From the NCBI GenBank assembly GCA_040285825.1, contig JAUPSS010000003.1, forward strand, positions 3,658,001 through 3,722,000: DNA of 64,000 nucleotides, written 5' to 3'. Every line of letters starts with the position of its first letter. Position 1 is the first letter of the stretch. The DNA is from Eukaryota sp. TZLM1-RC (Eukaryota; Metamonada: BaSk clade). The position numbers were made by a program, and so were the translations under genes. Positions 38,890 through 50,667 of this stretch are shown one piece after another. The notes beneath the pieces were generated by a model. That model saw only the letters and a list, made by a program, of their open reading frames with translations, ran no database searches and was not told the DNA's origin.

Positions 38890-41800
38890 TACAGCGTTAC
38901 AGATAGATTTTGTGTTTAATTTAGTTTTTTTTCCTCCCACCCTTCATACCCTCTCTGTTTTTCGTTCGCTGTTGTACTTGTTCCTGTGGCTTTAAAAATG
39001 CATCACGCATTAAGTTCACCTGAGTGGGATCATGACGCTGAGTTTCGTAGCCGTCCCGTGATGGTTCCAACTTCACCTCACTCATCCCCTCTTCCTACAC
39101 CACTTTCTCTCTCTTCATTTTCGAGTAAAAAAATTCGGAATTAATATCACCAAAAAATAGTTTTTTCAGAAATCATTCCAAATTATCTCAGGTGCCTACA
39201 GATCCTTCTCCCTTAGGCCAAAACACTATTTCAAGATCCCAAAAAGCCAAAGTTTCAATGAAAAATTCTTTTTCTACTTCTGCTGCACATCCTAATAAAC
39301 TATCAAGAAAGAAAAGTATTTATAAATGTAGTTATTGTGGTGATTCGTCACATAATATTTTGACATGCAAAAAAAAATTAAAAGATACTGAGGAACTTAA
39401 TACAGAAAAATTTGTCATTGAATCGTCCTTACCAAATATTGAGCCTCAAAATTCAAACATATTTTCGGAAGATTTGAATTCTAATTTTTTACCTTATCTA
39501 ACGTTAATCATGATGTTCCTGTTCATGGTTCTAACACTTGTATTTTTTGCTCAAAAGCTTTCACTGAGTCAGTCAATGGTCGGCCAATTTTATTTTGTAA
39601 ATCCTGTACTGCCGTAGATACCTTAAGACCCCCTGTAAAAGTTCTTGTGGACACCAGCCCTGCAAGTTCCATTCCTTTGTCTCTTGAAATGCGAAAATTT
39701 TCTTCTCAATTGACAAATAATAATAATTGGGCCATAACTGATTTGTGGAAATTTTTTGCAAAAAAAGTCTCTTTTGAAGAAACAACATAAAACGGGACTT
39801 TCAACGTCATGTGCACAAAAAACCAAATTGGCGAGAAAAATGTGTCTTAGAGGTCGCTATGGTTCAGCTAAAAAATCTATTTTCTCCTCTCAATTGGCTG
39901 AGCCTTCTGATGACACAGTAAGTGAATTGAAAAACCTTCATCCTGCAGAAAATTTCTGTTGTCCGAAGCCAAGAATTTGTAAGTTTTGGACTGATGCTCC
40001 GATTAATTCATCTGAAGTACAGACTGCTATCAACCATCTTCCTAAAAACAAAGCAGCAGGTTTTATCCTTCGTTTGATGTTTTGAAATCCGCTTGCAGGA
40101 AAGCTCCAGAAATTTGTGATGACCTTGCAGAATATTTTCAAAATCTGGTTTGTCTCAATACCATTCCTCCGACTGAATTACTAACTGCTCGATTGATTGC
40201 CTTGGTAAAATCTGGAAATGGTAAGAAGCCAGATGGAATTCGTCCAATTGCCATTGGCGAATCAATTACTCGTCTTATTGCATCAATTGTCTTTAATCGT
40301 GTTGCTTCCAAGGTTGCAAAATTTTTAGCACCTTTTCAATTTGGAATTTAAACAATGGATGGTGCATCAGTTGCTGCTTTGACTTCTGATTTATTTTTTA
40401 ATTCTAATAATCGGAATTCTATTTTCAATTTAGATTTTAAGAATGCTTTCAATTCTGTACATCGAAGTGCAATTTATGATATTATCCAAAAAGAATTTCC
40501 AGAATTATCCAGCTATTTTTATTTATTTTATGGTAAAACTGGAGAACAAATTTATGAATCTTATACTCTATTTTCGACTTCTGGAGTTAAGCAAGGTGAT
40601 CCCCTTGGGCCATTACTCTTCTGTTTAGCAATTCACAAGTTTTTGATTCATTTAAGTAATCGTTATCCGATGTTGAAGATAGTAGGATACATGGATGATA
40701 TTTCAATTATTGGTCTTTTAAATGTTTTAAATGAAATCGCTTCCGAAGCCTCACTTTTTGTCAGAGATATTGGTCTTTTGCTTAATGCCGACAAGTGTCT
40801 CCTCATAGGAAATGTAAAAGATAGATTAACCATTGATGGTGTTGAAATTCCTTTTCTTAACTATTCCTCAGATGCATTTCGTTTCCTAGGATGCTGGCTT
40901 GGAAATGTTCCAAAAATTACTGAAGAATTGAGTAATCTTTTGATGAAATTGGGTTCTGAACTTGACACAATTTCGTCATTTGAAATTGAGAAACATATTT
41001 AGTTTTTTATCTTAAAAATTGTTACTCCGGTAAAATTACTCACATTTTAAGAACAACATCTCCTGATATTTCACGTGAGCTTTGCCACTCATATAACTAT
41101 TTGAGAACAACAATTTTTGCATCTTTGATTGATGTCAATCCTGAACTAATTCGAAGTCATGCATTTTCACCATCTAATTTTGGTGGAATTAATTTCACTA
41201 CATCGTCTATTCTCTGTCAAGCTGCTTTTCTTGGTGGAGGGAAAAATTTTGTTTTTGAATTTTGCAACCGTTTTCCCAATGATGTTAATTTATTTTTTTT
41301 TCAATATAATATTTATTGAATTTGCACACTTAATTAAATTAACTCATAACTAATGGGACGACTATCATTGAACCAAGCTTTCCTCTACAAAATCTTGATC
41401 TGCTTGCTGTCTAGCTAAAGCTTCTCTTATTCGATTGAAAAACCGTGGTAATCTATTAATAATGGCAAATTGAATCCGTGAACGCCATAAAAAAATATCA
41501 AATCTTTTCATTGTTTTTTCTTGCACCATCTTTTGGAAGTCATTCAAAAAAGTTTCTGCTTCATCTGATAATCTTCCATTTATCGAAAATGGGAAAGCAA
41601 TAAAAACCAGCTGTGTATTTCTATCGACATTAGCCTCTTCAATATCTTTATCATATTTTCCATGTTTCTCTTTTGCTTTAAAATCCAGAGCAGCCACAGG
41701 ATTAAGTTTTCTTCTGTGAACCAAAGTATCATTTGCAACATTACATGAGACAAAGTCAACAATAGCTTCAGAATTGTCAATCCAATCACAGTATACATCA

Positions 41801-42928
41801 CCTCTATCATCAGAACCAAAATTATTCAGAGAAAGTGTTTCCTTCAGCAGGGGCTCTTTGATACACGATATTCTTGCAGTTTGTGCCATATTGAAAACAG
41901 TGTCTCTAACAGCATCATGTAATGAAGAACGATAAGTTATCAATTTAGAGTAATTCAGAGCATGGCGCAAAGTGAGTTGAGGTGAATTCGAACAAATACA
42001 TTTTTCTTTTGATAATAATTGATTAATGGGGATATTCAAATATAATCTCATTTTTGTTACAAATGCTTCATTAGTGGCACACAATCCAAATCTTCGTGGT
42101 ACAATGGTTACAAAAAGTGAAGAAGTTGATGACTTATTTTCACAAACACCCTTTTCCAATAACAATGAGTGAAGAACTTGATTTAAAACAGCCGAGCTGC
42201 ATATATTATTATAAAGATCTTTTTCATACATTTCAGTCAATCGTTTCATAAATGTAATTGTTATGTTAATTTATTGAATTTTACAAGCAATTATCTAAAA
42301 GACCTACAAAATCCTCTTGATTGTTTGCCCCCTGAAATATGGGGTAAATGTTTTCCCGACAATGTGCAGGAAATACCATCTAAAACACTAGTTAATTTGA
42401 AGTATTGTGTTAAAAAATTGCAACAAAAGTTAACAAAAATTTTTGAAGGCTTGGATTTGAATGTTCGTCTTGGCTCGGTCTAAAAAAGATAATCCCGTTT
42501 TCGCAAATTTTTTTTAGATGCCCAAAACAGTTCCTCTTCGTGTTTAATTACTCAGATTCCTCAAATTTATGATCTTCTTTTAGATGATACCGAATTTTCT
42601 TGTACAATGCGTCTTCGTTGTTTCATTTGGCCTGATAACGTGCCTCATAATTTAATTTGTAAATGTGGATCAAAAATATCACCAAATCATCTATTCAATT
42701 GTAAACATTTTATTACTTTCCGATCAAAAGTTCATGAAGATGCAGTAAGAGATCAACTCTATTGTATGTCAAAATCACATAGAATTGTTTCCTATTTAGA
42801 ACCACTACTCTCCCGTTTGGTTGATGAAGATACTTTGAATTCTTTTGGTCGAAATAGAGGTGATTTAATGCTTGAAGGTCTTGAAGACATGTTTAATAAA
42901 TATTGAAATAAATAAAAATTTAAAAAAA
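38890..42928 (+). mobile_element. LINE copy B, interrupted by a nested LINE fragment
   Basis: A pyrimidine-rich leader (about 38925-38975) precedes an ATG at 38998 (MHHALSSPEWDHDAEF). After a frame change come a zinc knuckle CSYCGDSSHNILTC (near 39330-39372) and RT blocks: GIRPIAIGESITRL, NLDFKNAFNSV, SGVKQGDPLGPLLF and IVGYMDDISII. The ORF stops being continuous at 41294, where another LINE piece is inserted, and resumes at 42276 with FPDNVQEIP and a CCHC (CKCGSKISPNHLFNC). It ends soon after the NRGDLMLEG endonuclease start, in an A-rich tail (42921-42928). Several indels and a TAA at about 40349 make it inactive. This is the only copy with a plausible 5' leader. Confidence 0.85.
41282..42275 (-). 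mobile_element. Nested 5'-truncated LINE insertion with 13-bp target-site duplication
   Basis: The duplication ATGTTAATTTATT is at 41282-41294 and 42263-42275. The insert (41295-42262) is in minus orientation, ends in seven T (a poly(A) on its own strand) and carries an open 294-codon C-terminal part (42249-41365): CICSNSPQLTLRHALNYSK (CCHC-like), DDRGDVYCDWIDNSEAIVDF (endonuclease), FKAKEKHGKYDKDIEE (Lys-Tyr motif), ending DFVEESLVQ. Removing insert plus one duplicate restores the host element's reading frame. This is direct evidence of target-primed insertion. Confidence 0.9.
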
Positions 42929-42939
42929 AGATTTTGCGT

Positions 42940-45900
42940 TTTGCAAATTTTCCGCCAAAACTTCTGAGTTAATGTCATCACTCAACTTGTGCTTCTTACT
43001 TCTCATCAGTTTCACTCTAGTTGCTGCGCATCAATGTTCTGGATATCGCAACTTCACAGTGAGTTTTTTGTCACCAACATGTGGTACGGTCATTGAAGCT
43101 AGTGAATCAGTTCCTTTCTCGATCAGCTTTCAGTTTTCCTGTACGTATTTGCAAATCGGAAGCAATGTGCTTGATCTTGATGTTGATCTTGATGTCGATC
43201 AGTTCCCTGAAGCAATGTCCTTATTTTGTTCACCAGATTTAACCGATAACCAAACCAATATTCTGAAGCCTCTTGGTGCCAGCTTTTATCCTCAATCACA
43301 GGACGGAATCACCACAGTCGATGTTCAATTTGATCTTTATGCACTACCTGACCTGGATCAAACAAGCTACCAATGTTTTTTCGATCTTCAAGAGTGGCAA
43401 TGTGGAAACTCCCTTCTACCTCGTACCAGCTGGTTTTCAATTGTTGTTGATAACTTGGGTTCAGCAACGGAACTGAATTGTACGCCTCCTCTTTCTGATG
43501 TACTTTGCTCACCTTATCCAGATTTTGGACTCAGTCTGCCGAATGATTTCTTTGATAAGGACCGCAGCAATTTCAGCAGTTCTTCAATCGGCGTCTTTGC
43601 TTCGTTGACTGAAGCTAATACAGTGCTCATAGAACTTCATGGATCTCTGACTACGTCTGAAAAACCTGTAGGTATTGACATTAATCATTTTGAGATCGAA
43701 CAGGTAAAGTATCTTCTGGACGACTCTTCTTTAATTACAGTACAATCTCAACTTCACAATCCTTTGAATACATCTCTTCTTTGGTCACACGGAAGCAATT
43801 TGTTACTATCCTTCAGTACCACCGAAGGAACTTCATCTTCAAATCAGCATATTCAGCTTTCCTCTCATGAAATTCAACCCTTGTTTGACGCTCTTGATAC
43901 AAGCACCCTTAGGATAAGGTGTGTAGAGGAACGCGTGTTCTTGCCCTATTCCACTTACGATGACGATGACTACCGATCTTCACTCAACGCTTCCTTTCTA
44001 GAACAATATATTCAATCCAATAATCCGCCTAGTGGGTATTCAGCGTTCTTCACCTTCGATAGCCTTGCCGTTTCTTTTTTTTATTCAGACACAATTTGGA
44101 CAGCAATTCTGCCTTCCCGTTTTTGTCCAACGGGTTCTACTGCTTTTAGGTTTTCTCAACTATTGGAACAGTCGGATGGTGAAGCTTTCGCGTTTCAAAA
44201 TGGTGACAGTTTTTTCTTTTTTGATTTTACCGAAATATTTTCTGAACATACACTTAAGTTCTCTCTTTTTCACTCCACTTTTGGAGAATTATTCACAAGT
44301 ACTTTTTCTCATGACAACAACTACAAAAGTAAAGATGCATTTAATTCCACATTTAGCTCAAACTTCACTACTAACCTCTTTAAATTCTTGGATCAAGATT
44401 ACCCTGCTGTTGCCTTGTCGAGTGATCTTCCCCTTGGTGATATAACTGATCACATTAATGATCTTGTTTTTGTACCAAAAGAGGCTATTGAATTAGGGGA
44501 AAATTGTGGAGGTCTATTCTACAGTCCAATTTCTTGGTGGCTGGAGTTTGATTGTAATTCAAAAAGTTCATGGCAGTGTCTCCGTAATGGGGTTGGAAGG
44601 TTAAGTCATGATCCCAGTCTTAGGTTTGGAAATATGGTTAAGAATTTTTCTTCTCTTTTTGAAGGTAACCTGGATGGAGATAAGTTATTCCATATTGAGA
44701 GAACAACTGATTCTTTAACCATGCAATTGAATCCTATTGATCCAGATGATGTTATTTTCTCCTTTTCCTTACATCGTGACGATTTGACCTTTAAGCAACC
44801 ATCTGTTGGTGATTTTGGTGTTTCGGTTTCAAACATCAATGGATCTTTCATTTCTGTTGATTCGTTTGTTTACAATGTCGGAACTTTGAATGATTCAATA
44901 ACCATTTCTCTTGAATGTGATTCTGAATTTGTTGATTCTAGTGATCCTATTTCATCCCATCTCAATCCATCAGAAGCTTTATATCATTCTTTCATATTAG
45001 CCTCAAATGGATTAATTGATCAAACATCCATTAATTGCAAAGTGTTTTTTAGCTTTTCTCAGCTCCCCTTGTGGGATAATGATGACAAATACGCTGAAAC
45101 AGAATTCATTATTTACCCAATTGATTCATCTGCTTGTTTTTGACAGTGGTTTTTCTTTTATCACTGCTGATATAGGGAATTTTAACCTTTGCGATTATTT
45201 AGAATTACCACTATTAAAAATCCCACAATATCTTTTTGTTAACCTCACCATCCCTTCTCAATTCCCAGACCCGACTGCAAACCCCATTTTCAAGACAAAA
45301 TTCTGAGTTATTATACTATATCATTTGATAGTGACCACTTTACCTCCGATACATTAATCTCGCTCAAACTTGATGTTAATTCTTGTAAGAATTGTGAAGA
45401 CTATGGAGTCATTGTTGAACAGCAATACTTTAATAACCATGAAGTTGATGAATTGCTTACAATAGACAATCCTAATTCAATTTCTCTTGCTATTCTTGTT
45501 CCTTTTGTTGATCAAAAGTCACTCCACGTGACTTATACCATTGGTTTGCACAATGTAGATAATTGTATCTGTTATGATGAAGTTGAAACTAGTTTTCTAT
45601 TATCTACGTCAACTAATATCGAATGTCCTTTCATTGTTGATGCTCCCAGCCTTCAACTCCCAATGAATTCTGGATTGTGGATCGATGGAAATGTCTTTTC
45701 AAGTGTTGAAACAGATTTTGTTGATTTGGATAATGAAGTAGACTTTGGATTGTTTAATCTCAATACCCAGTCAAGTTTTGTACATACAATGGAGGGCTTT
45801 CTCCTGCAGAGAAGTAACATTTCATTTACACTTGTAAATCTTGGAGACGGATTGGCATCATCACGGTTTTCAATAGAAGTAATTACCTCAGCTGAATCCA

Positions 45901-46497
45901 AGTTTCATTCATTATCAGATGTTTTTACTTTGGGACAATCAACAAACCATTGCTCAACCGTAGAAAGACAACATAAGCTCAAATCAGTTTTAGATTGTGT
46001 TATTTCGCCCCTTGAATCTCTTGATTTAGGAGTAGTTTTAACTTCCACATATTTAAGTGAATTCACGTTGGTCTTCTCAGTTGTAAATGAACACTCTCTT
46101 TGTATGAACAAGGATTATGGCCTTAATGTAACAGAAGTTATTCACACCAGGTCTTCATGCAACAAAAATCACCCACCAAGGGCAAAACTTGTTGTAGAGT
46201 TTGATGAAACTTTAACTCCAACTGACAATGGTTTTATGTCTACAATTGGAATTTCAAATCAAGGAAATGTGACGTCTTTTAGTAATATTTCTCTTTCTTG
46301 TACCGAAATAACTGATAGTTATGGAAAAGAAGGTGATAAATCGATTACATCTCTGTTGGAAAGGGACAACATTTCAATCGATTCTTTGACTGAAATCTCA
46401 GTTAATTTTGAATTGGTTGATGTGATGCAAGGGTCAGAAATACACTGTGAGATTAACTTGTTAGTCCAAAATGATCCTATTTTTGACCCTTGTACAC
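42940..46497 (+). repeat. Duplicated 3.56-kb segment, copy 1
   Basis: Matches 50668-54225 at an exact spacing of 7728 bp. Begins TTTGCAAATTTTCCGCC about 30 bp before the start codon and ends at CCTTGTACAC inside the coding region. It starts about 11 bp after the LINE B tail. Confidence 0.95.
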
Positions 46498-48821
46498 CCG
46501 ACTTCAGAAGTGAATATATTCACACGATACCATGCATTTCTTCTATTATTCCGGAAACCATTCTTCACTTGTCTGACCAAAACCTCTGGTCGCAGTCGAA
46601 CTATGAATTTAATGGTCACCTGGGAACTGTTTTTGAACCAATGATTTTCCTTGAGAAGCCAGTTTACAATTATAAAGATCTAATCATTAGTATAAATTCT
46701 GAAGAATTCAATGTATTTGATTCCCGATTTGTCAATTCGTCTGTGGTTGTTTTTTCCTTCTTTATGAAACATAATTTTTCTGTCAAAGATCCAATCTTGT
46801 ATTTCAAGGTTTACATTGAAACTCAGCCAGAGTATGTTTGTTGTAATCAAGTTGAATGCAAACATAAGTACTTTAAAGACCTTTGGTTACGTCCTTCATG
46901 TCTAGATATCGCACCATTACCCCAACCTCTTGTACAGTCATTGGATTTTTTCAAAAGTCGCTCTATTTTTGATTACTATGCAAGCTTTCTGTTACAATTG
47001 TCAGTGGCATCTGAAACACAATTGCATATTTCAAGCATGATTTTTAATTATGGAGAGGATACTGGCAATTTTACGTTAAAAACTGAGTGTACTGTTTGGG
47101 GACTTTACAACGCTGAGCTTAGAGCACTGCACAAGGTGAAATTGCCCTTGTTATCTTCCCTGGTTGAACCCCAAAATAATTCATTTGTCGAGTATCTTTA
47201 CACTTTCGATGATTCTCTATGGGGTTTTCCTTTGCGATGTGTTGCTTATCTTCAAACATATCCCTTATATCCCAGTTTGGCCTACAACAGCTCTCAATGT
47301 TTGCTCTTTAAGGGAAACTATGCTGTAGCGGAGAGAGAACTTGAAATTCCTTGCCCATTCAAGTCGTCTATATTTAATTCTGTTGAAAATATACTGTTTG
47401 CAGAAAGGAACACATCGCATATAAGTTATGATTCACTGAATTCTTATACTTTTACTGGAACCATCGATCTCAATGAAGAAGAAATAATGTTTCCTGATAA
47501 TTTGAGACTAACAGCAACATGTTCACATCATTACACCATCATTGCACAAAACATCTCTATTGTACCGGCTTTTAAACATAGATTTGAGTTTGTGCTTGAT
47601 GTAGATATTGATCGGCAATATTCAACTTTGATTGGTAACTCAATTTCGTGTGAAATTGAAATTGAAACAAACAAACCGCGACATCCCTGTATTATACGAA
47701 ACCAGAGGTCCATTGATCACTATAAGCACCGTATTGAAACAATTTTGCTTTGTAACGGATATATTGGAATTACTGATATTTCACTAGTGGACATCATATC
47801 TATCACATCCCGTCCTGTGATATATGGACTTAATTCGATCGGATTTCACTTGAATATGTTTATAAAGGAAGAACATTTAGCGGATTTCAATGGTTTAGGG
47901 TTTTCCTTGAATGGGCAGTTTTCAGGACATTATTTTGAGCATCAAGACTATCAATGTACAACATCTACGTTGTTGAGCAACGTTGTTTGTTCTCAGTTTG
48001 TTGAGGTTAGTCCAGTTAGAGTCCATAGACGACCACCTAAGGGCGCTGTTGTCTATTTTTCTCAAAATATATCAACGTCCTTAAGCAGGGATGAATGTGC
48101 AGTGAGAAAAGCCCATTCAACGAACACTTTTACTCACACTTCCAGTTTTGACTGTCCTATCATTGGTTCATTATTTGAACTCAAATTTGAATTACAGTTG
48201 ATTAGCCTTAAAGAACTTGAAATTTCAGTTTCTTTAAACTCTACAAATCATTATCAACATTACTTCTCTGCAAATTATTTTGAGTCTATCAGGAGTTTGA
48301 AAAAGAACATCATTGTTGCTGGTAATCTGTATCTTTCCACCAGTCCCAATTGTCCTAATTTTAGTTCAAACGAAGTTGAATTTAGTTTGGTGGAACCAAG
48401 AACTACCACGGTCTTCAATATGGATACAGTTCCGGTGCACCATCAATGTTTTGTTAATTTGTCCTGCAATGTGTCCCCCAAGGGCGATACATTAGATGGA
48501 CTGTTGAACAATATATGTATAGAGGATAATAAGATTTATGCTCCATTTCTCTCTTCTACAGTTCTGTCTGGTACTGCAAAGTTTGATCTCACTGAAGCTG
48601 TTCATGTTAAATTAGATTCAATGGGATTTTTCTTTCATTTGTTTTCTGAAAAGGTTTTACTTTTTTCTGCTCTGTCTGCAGTGTTGCTCGGTATTGTAGT
48701 TAGTGTCGGTTGGATTTATACTCGAATGCGAAAGATCAACAGAGCAATTCAACAAAGAGATGCACACCGTTTCAAATGTACTTACAATTCCATGTTTTCA
48801 ATGTCCACCTTGTATAGATGA
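42972..48821 (+). CDS. Large secreted/type I membrane protein, copy 1 (frame broken by homopolymer indels)
   Basis: ATG 42972, signal peptide LNLCFLLLISFTLVAAHQC. As written, the first frame stops at 45143 after 723 codons. The reading resumes to 48821 after four one-base homopolymer differences from copy 2 (about 45140, 45220, 45232, 45288) whose net effect is zero. If these are sequence errors, the product is about 1950 residues. The ectodomain is Cys- and N-glycosylation-rich with beta-type repeats; no named domain is recognised. Near the C-terminus is a single transmembrane helix (LFSALSAVLLGIVVSVGWIY) and a short basic tail. The part after 46497 is unrelated to copy 2. It is probably a surface receptor or adhesin-like protein; that is inference from topology only. 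Confidence 0.75.
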
Positions 48822-48944
48822 CATTGATGATTAAACATTTTGAATTGTTTGTACTGTTTGTATTATTAAATAATTATGTATCATAGCAAATAAAAAAGAA
48901 ACTAAAAATGACTCATATATTTAAAATATATAAATATAGAATTG

Positions 48945-49589
48945 TTACATAAAATCGTCTTCGACCTCATCTAGAGATTTCCCAACAAAATCTTTATTAG
49001 TGAAGGTTGTTGAAGTTAGAGCCATTATACTCGAATAAGATCTCAGTTCATTCTCTTCTCTCTGTTTTTTTACAAGTTCCTCTTGTTTCTTCCTTTCCAA
49101 CAACCGTTCACGGCGCTTCTTCTGGTCTAGTAGATTTATACGGTTCTCTAGTTGAACACACAGGTTGGGAAACTCCTCTATCCTCGTCTTATTAAGCCTA
49201 TTGACAATTGAGTTGTTTCTACACTCAATGGTGATGTATCTATTGAGTGAAGGATCCTTAAACGATACTTGACCTGCAACCATGTGGGACTCTTTCAAAA
49301 GATTGGATGCAGGAGTAAAAACGATGCGGACGTTGTTGGTTTTATTACCTTTGATGGAGTTTGCTTTGGTTAATTGGGCACAATCTTGAATGACTTCTTG
49401 TGGTACTTGGTCAATGGTTTTATCATCGGGAAGACGAAGGTATATATGAGCAGAACTCATTTCAGAAACGTGAAACCACCAATCCACATCCCAAGCATAA
49501 CGAATAAGAGTTTCGTTTTCAATCTTGTCCCTGCCTGAGTAGATAGTATACTCAATGCCATCATTGGCAACAGAACAGAAAAAGTACAT
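48945..49589 (-). CDS. CCDC25: CCDC25-family protein (NFACT-R domain)
   Basis: 214 codons from ATG 49589; human CCDC25 has 208. The frame is open further upstream but the family begins at MYFFCSVANDGIEYTIYSG, so this start is chosen. Motifs: WFHVSEMSSAHIYLRLP, the conserved CAQLTKANSIKGNKTNNV, then VSFKDPSLNRYITIE. A Lys/Glu/Arg-rich coiled coil follows, then the diagnostic ELRSYSSIM and an acidic DEVEDDFM end. The domain is related to the RNA-binding NFACT-R fold; in animals CCDC25 has been described as a DNA sensor at membranes, but its role in protists is unknown. Confidence 0.93.
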   Translation of the reverse strand: MYFFCSVANDGIEYTIYSGRDKIENETLIRYAWDVDWWFHVSEMSSAHIYLRLPDDKTIDQVPQEVIQDCAQLTKANSIKGNKTNNVRIVFTPASNLLKESHMVAGQVSFKDPSLNRYITIECRNNSIVNRLNKTRIEEFPNLCVQLENRINLLDQKKRRERLLERKKQEELVKKQREENELRSYSSIMALTSTTFTNKDFVGKSLDEVEDDFM

Positions 49590-50667
49590 AGTTGGAGGAA
49601 GTTGATAACTCAAGGTGAAGTCAAAGATTTTCCAAAAAGATTTCTGTACACAAACAACAACTTTCATATTTAAGAGATAAAAAGCTTCTCTCGAAAAATG
49701 CAAGTCGCCAATTCTCTTGAAAATGAGGAGTATGTGGCTCAATGCAGTTAAAAAATCTATTATGGTGTTAATGCTATCTTTTTGTTCAGCATATATGTAT
49801 ATTAACCAATAAATAAAGGCGAATATTACACAATAATTCTTGTCTTCACAACTTTAGTTAGTCACTTTTTTTGTTAACTGTGTTATTTTCAAAATTTAAA
49901 ACTGTTCTATGGAAGTTTTATGATAAAAATTCAGCTATTTTATTGCACTCCAAGAAGCAGTTTCAAGAAGTTTAAGAAGTTCCTTCACACAAGCTTCAAC
50001 ATTGCAATATTCATCATCTCAAAGTACGTGTTATCAAAATGATTGAAAAAATAGACTAAGAGATTAACCAGTCTCATTTTCTCAACTGACTTAAACTGAT
50101 TTTTGAAGACTGTAATCTCACACCATGAGGAATTGCAGAAATTGAATTGATGAACTGTTCGTAAGATGCGTTTAGTGTGAATACAACAGGGTCATTGGCC
50201 TTAAGTTTATTCAGATTCAATCCGACTGTCATAGACAGAAATAGGTAGGTGGTAGGTGGATTTTGCTTAAAAGTTTCAGAACTAGGTGGATTTTATATTT
50301 ATCCCTTTTCTTTTTCTTTAGGGTCCACACTGAATTTCTGTGGTGATTGCAGATGGACTTTTGCAACATCCAATGTGTATTTAGATGGTATTGTACAAAT
50401 GTACATTTTATAAGAATGTTTGTGTCCCCGCGGAAGTATATAAAATATCTTGATCATCAATGTTATAAAATCTACGGAAAAATGAAAGTAGAAGCCACTG
50501 TTATTGATTTAAGATAGACTATTGAATAGGCAAAACATGCTTCGAAAATATCATTGACAGATGGATAAGATTAATTAAGAGGTACGGCAAGGTTACTGAG
50601 GTCACAACTACGTAGTTTTGATAACTATCTGAAGAACAACAGAAAAGGAGGAAGGTGTAAATGTAAG
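49590..50667. other. Intergenic, AT-rich
   Basis: No gene recognised. It separates CCDC25 from copy 2 of the duplication and contains the promoter of copy 2, whose first about 30 bp (from 50668) are shared with copy 1. Confidence 0.5.

Noticed and set aside
42972-48821. Integrin alpha identity for the large membrane proteins
   Set aside because: Topology is similar, but no FG-GAP repeats, Ca2+ loops or GFFKR motif could be found.
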